The notes under the pieces are model-generated. The model saw only the letters and a program-made list of their open reading frames with translations. It ran no database searches and had not been told where the DNA came from. DNA of 64,000 bases from Mycolicibacterium llatzerense (GTDB lineage: Bacteria; Actinomycetota; Actinomycetes; Mycobacteriales; Mycobacteriaceae). Positions 62,626-64,000 of the stretch are shown here, piece after piece. How positions within the stretch are numbered: position 1 is the first letter of the stretch; each line of letters opens with the position of its first letter. The stretch covers positions 22,746 to 86,745 of the forward strand of contig NZ_JXST01000030.1 of NCBI RefSeq assembly GCF_000878195.1. Reading direction: 5' to 3'. The translations under genes and the position numbers were made by a program.

Positions 62626-63864
62626 TTAGGCAGCGGCGTCCAGCCGCATGGTGCGGCGGTTGTACGCGGGGATGGGTCGCCGGTGCGGGTCGACGGTGGC
62701 GGGTGGGATGAGCCACGGATGTTTGTCCATGCCCATGACGACGTGCCAGCCGTCGTGGTGGATGTTGGCGTGGCACGCCGGGCACAGCAGACAGCCATTG
62801 CTCAGGCTCGTTTCGCCGTGGTGGGTCCAATGCACAATGTGATGGGCATGGGTGCGTCCCGGGGGTGCGCCGCATTTGATGCAGCACTGATCACGCAAGT
62901 ACAGGGCCTTGCGTAGATGAGCCGGGAACAGGCGTTTCTCGCGTCCCATGTCCAGCGGCACCTGTTCGCCGTCGACCAGCACCGTGGTGACCGCGGTGTC
63001 GCAGGTCAGGCGGTCCAGGGTCAAGGCGCTGATCGGCCCCATGAACTCCAACTCGGCCAGGTCCGGGGTGTCCGCGGGCACCGTCAGCAGTAGTTGCGTG
63101 CGCGGCGCGCTGGCGACGTCACCGCCGCGGGCGGCGATATCCAGCACCGCCTCCAACGCATCGGCACGCCGCCGCCCCGCCGACCGCACATCCGGGCTGC
63201 CGTCCGGTTCGGGCCGCGGCGGCGATAACTCCTCCATCGCCGCGACGTATTTGGCGCCGACCTCGGCATCCAGGTCCGCGCGGATTTGTAGCCGGCCGTC
63301 ACTGGTCACGCGATGGTCGACGGTGTTGATCGAGCGGTCCTCGGCCGCGGGCACGCCGCCCTCGGCGGCGGCCACCCGGTTCCCCAGCCGGCGGGCCCGG
63401 TCACCGATCTGGGCCGGCGTGGCCCCCGAGAAGAACTGACCGAGCAGGTCGGTGACCTGTTCGAACCGGGCAGCCTCATCAACAGGACCTGGCGACCGCG
63501 CCCTAATGTGATTGATGCCCTTGATGATCGCATCGACATGCTCACCCGAGATCGCCCCATCAGCAGCATGTGCCACCAAAGTCGGCAGCGACGGCAACGC
63601 CGCACCAGCCCGGACCAGCCGCTCGGCCACCGACGGCGCGCACCCAAGACTGATCAACAGCTCCCGCGGCGTCCGCCCCTGCGACGACGCCACACCAAGC
63701 CGCCCCAAGGCAGTAGCAACCATCGCCGCCAGATGATCAACCACATTCCGCAACGTCAGTAGAACCCGCATCGTCTCCAAGGCGTCGCCCCCGGCCATCT
63801 CATCGGGGACGACCGAGCCCCGGATGACGTCGAGACTGGCGCTGAGATCTCGTGTGACTCCCAT
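62626..63864 (-). CDS. DUF222 / HNH endonuclease (13E12-repeat family)
   Basis: About 412 residues. N-terminal DUF222 helical domain (LRNVVDHLAAMVATALGRLG, GDRARRLGNRVAA), then a C-terminal HNH nuclease: zinc cysteines C-IKC and LLCPAC around AHHIVHWTHHGETSLSNGC. The family is abundant in mycobacteria (REP13E12), often as dispersed repeated genes used by mobile elements. ATG 63864 is chosen; TTG 63870 is upstream in frame. No strong ribosome site. It converges on glmS. Biological role of the family is unsettled. Confidence 0.9.
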   Translation of the reverse strand: MGVTRDLSASLDVIRGSVVPDEMAGGDALETMRVLLTLRNVVDHLAAMVATALGRLGVASSQGRTPRELLISLGCAPSVAERLVRAGAALPSLPTLVAHAADGAISGEHVDAIIKGINHIRARSPGPVDEAARFEQVTDLLGQFFSGATPAQIGDRARRLGNRVAAAEGGVPAAEDRSINTVDHRVTSDGRLQIRADLDAEVGAKYVAAMEELSPPRPEPDGSPDVRSAGRRRADALEAVLDIAARGGDVASAPRTQLLLTVPADTPDLAELEFMGPISALTLDRLTCDTAVTTVLVDGEQVPLDMGREKRLFPAHLRKALYLRDQCCIKCGAPPGRTHAHHIVHWTHHGETSLSNGCLLCPACHANIHHDGWHVVMGMDKHPWLIPPATVDPHRRPIPAYNRRTMRLDAAA

Positions 63865-64000
63865 ACCCAATCTTATCGAACATATGTACTGCTTATCTGC
63901 TTAAGTGGACCCGGTGGCTAGAATTCGCCAAAGGTGTTGCTAGGCAACAACTCTTGATCGATCTCCGGTAGGCGTTCAATGTCATGCAGTGGGGCGTCGG

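Overview
This window is chromosomal DNA from a GC-rich mycobacterium, most likely an environmental, fast-growing Mycolicibacterium. The evidence is GC-rich codon use with frequent GTG starts, an mce operon, an ESX type VII secretion locus, a mycothiol-dependent formaldehyde dehydrogenase, and the mycobacterial order rplM-rpsI-glmM ... glmS with ESX-4 beside it. No tRNA, rRNA, CRISPR array or prophage was seen.

Layout. 1-1.3 kb: the start of an fprB-type ferredoxin-NADP reductase, divergent from a TetR regulator, with two copies of a CTGGACA-N2-TGTCC palindrome between them. 1.5-9.9 kb: a six-gene mceABCDEF operon (minus strand, every junction overlapping) followed by a TetR gene; no yrbE permease genes adjoin it. 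10.2-11.0 kb: a divergent membrane protein resembling the eukaryotic sterol isomerase EBP. 11.5-11.9 kb: a 413-bp remnant of an IS3-type element with both ends intact.

11.9-20.0 kb: ESX-4, with mycP4-eccD4 on minus and eccC4, an Rv3446c-like gene, esxU and esxT on plus. eccB4, which adjoins mycP4 in M. tuberculosis, is absent, and the IS end forms the last codons and stop of mycP4. SigM-type promoters (GGAAC-17-CGTC) precede eccC4 and esxU. A third lies at 57.8 kb before homologues of Rv3440c/Rv3439c, probable ESX-4 partners.

20.3-28.7 kb: ethanolamine use: a GAF regulator, an aldehyde dehydrogenase, a permease, EutB, EutC and an exported HAD phosphatase. 28.8-31.2 kb: rplM-rpsI and glmM.

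31.2-57.7 kb: a large choline / glycine-betaine island between glmM and the Rv3440c homologue. Taken together its genes describe a nearly complete route: import (BCCT and APC carriers); choline to betaine aldehyde (GMC dehydrogenase) and to glycine betaine (BetB); demethylation by a three-part Rieske oxygenase; dimethylglycine oxidation by a DgcA-like flavoprotein; sarcosine to glycine by SoxBDAG; glycine plus methylene-THF to serine by GlyA; serine to pyruvate by SdaA. Released formaldehyde would be handled by a mycothiol-dependent dehydrogenase and an MBL hydrolase. Two paralogous GntR/FCD regulators and an IclR regulator sit in the middle. Four copies of a T(A/G)ATATATCA motif lie before the main transcription units.

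57.8-63.9 kb: the conserved backbone resumes with the Rv3440c/3439c/3438 homologues and glmS, then a DUF222/HNH endonuclease of the 13E12-repeat type.

Function calls rest on motif and family recognition by eye. No database search was run.
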